Positions 29,245 through 31,924 of a DNA stretch of 31,924 nucleotides are shown piece after piece. The position numbers and the translations under genes are program-made. Origin of the DNA: Pelomyxa schiedti (Eukaryota > Evosea > Pelobiontida > Pelomyxidae). Positions within the stretch are counted from its first letter, which is position 1. Every line of letters begins with the position of its first letter. Under the pieces are notes generated by a model. That model was not told the origin of the DNA. It made no database searches and saw only the letters and a list, made by a program, of their open reading frames with translations. The stretch covers positions 1 through 31,924 of the forward strand of contig JAHLWZ010000353.1 in assembly GCA_020536535.1 (NCBI GenBank). The letters are read 5' to 3'.

Positions 29245-31924
29245 ATGGCATCATCGACGTCTGCCGTGGCCACGTCGTCGCTCGTTGGGCGATTTCAGGC
29301 GCCCTTGATTCGGTGGTGCAACGACATTCTCAAGAACTTGCCTAAGCCCGTGGAAATCACTGACCTGAGTGACTTGGGTGTGCTTTTTGTTGTTGTTGCT
29401 GTTTTTTTTGAAATCCTAGCTTTGTTTGTTTGTTATAACCTCTTGGAAAGGAACGGACGGCTGCTCGTTGATAAGCCTAACTGAGGTGCTATCTGGAAAG
29501 CCCTTAAAGCACAGCAAAATCAATGCGAATGCTTTTGCCAAGTCAGAGAACGTTCATACTGTAATCAAATTCTTGACTTCTGAGAACGTACAGGTTTTAC
29601 GTTGCTCTGAATCTCCAAACTTACATTCGTTTGACTTTTATTAGTGCTAACTTTGCTACTGGGCCTTCAATTTGGTCCATTTGATAGGTAAATAATGTTA
29701 TTTCCACAGACATCGTCAAAGGAGACAGGAAACATATCTTTATCGTTGTGAGTGCACTTGTCTTCAGGTTTGCAATCCTATATTTTAATCGTTTTCAAGC
29801 CTATTTTCCCACTCTAGATACCAGATTGGTGCTCAAACTGAATCCCGCCATGGTCGTCGGGCTTCTGCCATGGCTGCATCTTGCAGTAGTTCTTTAGCCA
29901 TTACTGATTTGCCACACCGTTCTTTGTCACCAACTCCTGAAGCAAGCTTTGTGCAAGAAGCCCCTAACCTACTATTTAAATCCAAGTCCTTACTGCTTCA
30001 GTGGGTGCAACTTCGCCTGACACCATTGGGAATCCGGAATTTTACCACAGGTCTTCTAATGTGATTTCATACATCACCAATGATATTTTTTTAGATTGGA
30101 CTAGTGGAATAGCCCTTTGTGGCCTTGTTGGTACTTTATGTTCAATTAACATTTTGCTTTCTGAATTGGAAAAAAACAGAATTCCTCTGCCCAGGAACTT
30201 TTCCAAATTATCTGGGAATGGATGTGGACAACCCTTTACGGAATCTCAGAGCAGCAATTGACGCAGCTCATGTCCACCTGGTTTTCTCCTCTCTGTGGTT
30301 CCTTCCAAATTTTGAATGTTATTTTCAGCAAGTTCCAAAAATTATTGAGCCTGAAGAATTTTCACAGGTCGATGGTATGGGACCTTCATGATACGCTTAA
30401 TTGTAATTTGCCAGTAGACTCCAAAATCTTAATTTTGTTCACTAATAGAAGTCTGTGTAATGTGCTATGTCTCGTACTTCAGGAACATTGATATCAAACG
30501 TGCTGGAATAACAATTTCTTCCCCAACCCCTGACCACCAAGAGCTGCCAATGGGAGACCCAAACACATCTCAAAGCTCCAAATGGGGTGCTTTAAGGGCT
30601 CAAACAAAGCAAGCTTCATTTCTTACTATCAATCGTCATTTGCAGATCAATCGGCAGCAAGAGGAAGCTCTAATGGAGAGATTAAAAGCTACAGAACAAA
30701 CTATTGCTCAACTATCGGAGGGTGGTGTTGGAGATCCAGCTGTACATATGGATAGTGCACAAAAGGCTGCCAAGTTGGATGAGCTGAAAAAAACTTTGAC
30801 AGCCATAAGAGGAGAGCTTGTTGTTCTTAGAGGCAGTGCATCCCTGCAGAACTGGAACTTGGTTGCAAAAGAAGTAACCCGTGATATCCCTGTGAAATCA
30901 CAGTCCCCAAGCGTGTTCTTGCATGAACCCACAAAAAAAATCGAGACCCCACAAGAAAAAGAATGCACAAGTGAAGAATCTCACTCCAAGCCCAGCAGTC
31001 CACTCCAGGAACCCTCAAATATCAACTCCCCAGAGCCAACACAGAGATCCCCACAGGGACAACCTAGTCAACTTGAAGAAGATTTGGCAAAGTGCATACA
31101 GAAGTATAAGAGACTTAAGCAAAGGAGGGCACAGGAGCAACGTGTAACTGATGCACTTAAAGAAAATCAGCTGCAACAACTGGCTGACCTGAAGAAGGAG
31201 CTTGCAGTAAAGCAAAGCCAATTTGAACTCATTTGTAAAGAAAAAGACACCACAAACGAACAAGTTAAAACGCTCCAGGATGAGCGAGAAAAGCAAAACA
31301 CAGCCCTTCTCCAAGCTACCCAACAAGCCCAAGATGCATTAAATGATGCTGAGCACCTTCGAGATCTCATCAAGGTAATGGAGGGGAAACTTTTGACGAC
31401 AGAGGAAGAAAAGACTAACATGGAGAAGCAACTGAGGGAGTTACGGGAAACTTTGGAGAAAAGCATCCAACTAGAGCACACAAGGGAGAGTGAGCTTCAG
31501 GAAGCAAGAGGCTTTTTGGCTTTGGAATGTGAAAAAGAGCAGATACTGCACAAACAACTAAAGGAGGAAGAGGACCGGCACACACAGCAATGTGAAGAAT
31601 TTCATAAACAGTTTCTTGTACAAGGAAGTGAAGCTGAACATTTGAATACCCAACTTTCTCAATCTGAAAAGCAATTTCGTGAACTTTCCTGCTCTTCACA
31701 GAAAATGCAACTGCAAATGGCGCAAACACAGAAGTCTGAAATGGAGCTGAAAGATCTGTTACACTCTATGACGGAAGAAAGGAAGTCCGCAGAGTACCAG
31801 CTACAAATGCTCACAACTCAAGTTCATGATTTGGGTTTGCATGCGCACCAGCAGGAAGAAGAGCTGAATCTGGTGCGGGAGCAACTCTTAAAATCGCAGA
31901 TGGAATTGCAGCAGGGCAAGAGCG
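29245..31924 (+). CDS. Tandem calponin-homology plus long coiled-coil protein (5' part, runs off window)
   Basis: Exons 29245-29377, 29451-29593, 29688-29767, 29818-30050, 30095-30130, 30180-30280, 30329-30374 and 30449-end join in frame. CH1: IRWCNDILKNL, EITDLSDLGTDGCSLISLTE, KINANAFAKSENVHTVIKFL, STDIVKGDRKHIFIVVSALV and FRYQIG. A Ser-rich linker follows. CH2: LLLQWVQLRLTPLGIRNFTT, DWTSGIALCGLVEFLCPG, DNPLRNLRAAIDAAHVHL, QVPKIIEPEEFSQVDE. This is an actin-binding domain of the filamin/alpha-actinin type. A helical segment (NRQQEEALMERLKATEQTIA), a Ser/Pro/Glu linker and then a highly charged heptad-rich coiled coil follow from about 31060 to the window edge. Known analogues are Dictyostelium interaptin and cortexillin. 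It would bind F-actin and dimerise; the C-terminus is not visible. Confidence 0.9.

Noticed and set aside
28973-29254. 93-codon minus-strand open frame
   Set aside because: Lies in the divergent promoter region and overlaps the CH-gene start; no family features.
1-31924. CRISPR arrays, insertion sequences, prophage or bacterial operons
   Set aside because: No spaced direct repeats, transposase motifs or integrase; the gene structure is eukaryotic throughout.

Overview
The window is nuclear DNA of a compact, intron-bearing eukaryote. Almost every gene is interrupted by short introns (mostly about 30-110 bp, GT-AG, with pyrimidine-rich 3' ends), and frames rejoin exactly when these are removed. 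There are no operons and no bacterial ribosome-binding sites. The products are typically eukaryotic: Rab14, F-box, RING/B-box/FN3/SPRY (TRIM-type), tandem calponin-homology plus coiled coil, type II Golgi glycosyltransferases and an SGLT-type symporter. This mix suggests a protist, perhaps an amorphean lineage (holozoan, apusozoan or amoebozoan), but I cannot place it from sequence alone. Eighteen genes fit in about 32 kb. Neighbouring genes are often only 25-160 bp apart.

Left part (1-12.3 kb): a partial RCC1-like gene, an intronless beta-propeller-like hypothetical, UDP-glucuronate decarboxylase/UDP-xylose synthase (+), a GT25-type glycosyltransferase, a sodium/solute (SGLT) symporter, a complete TRIM-type E3 ligase candidate and an alpha-1,3-fucosyltransferase (GT10). 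All are on the minus strand except the UDP-xylose synthase. The first exon of the fucosyltransferase holds a 100-N assembly gap, and a 121-bp stretch is repeated exactly on both sides of it.

Middle part (12.6-23 kb): a proline-rich KY/CYK3-type transglutaminase-like protein (+), Rab14 (-, ten exons, one GC-AG intron), an F-box protein (+), a DraG-type ADP-ribosylglycohydrolase (-), a secreted GH18 chitinase with flanking Cys-rich modules (-) and a four-TM membrane protein with a 26-nt microexon (+).

Right part (23.3-31.9 kb): a 959-aa fusion of a YtcJ-like amidohydrolase with a tandem GNAT module (+), an Ntn-hydrolase isoaspartyl peptidase/L-asparaginase (-), an FmdE-domain protein otherwise known mainly from prokaryotes (-), and the start of a tandem-CH, long coiled-coil actin-binding protein (+) that runs off the window.

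The genes do not form one pathway. Three deal with nucleotide-sugar or Golgi glycosylation chemistry (UDP-xylose synthase, GT25, GT10) and one with chitin. The least usual items are the amidohydrolase-GNAT fusion and the eukaryotic FmdE protein.
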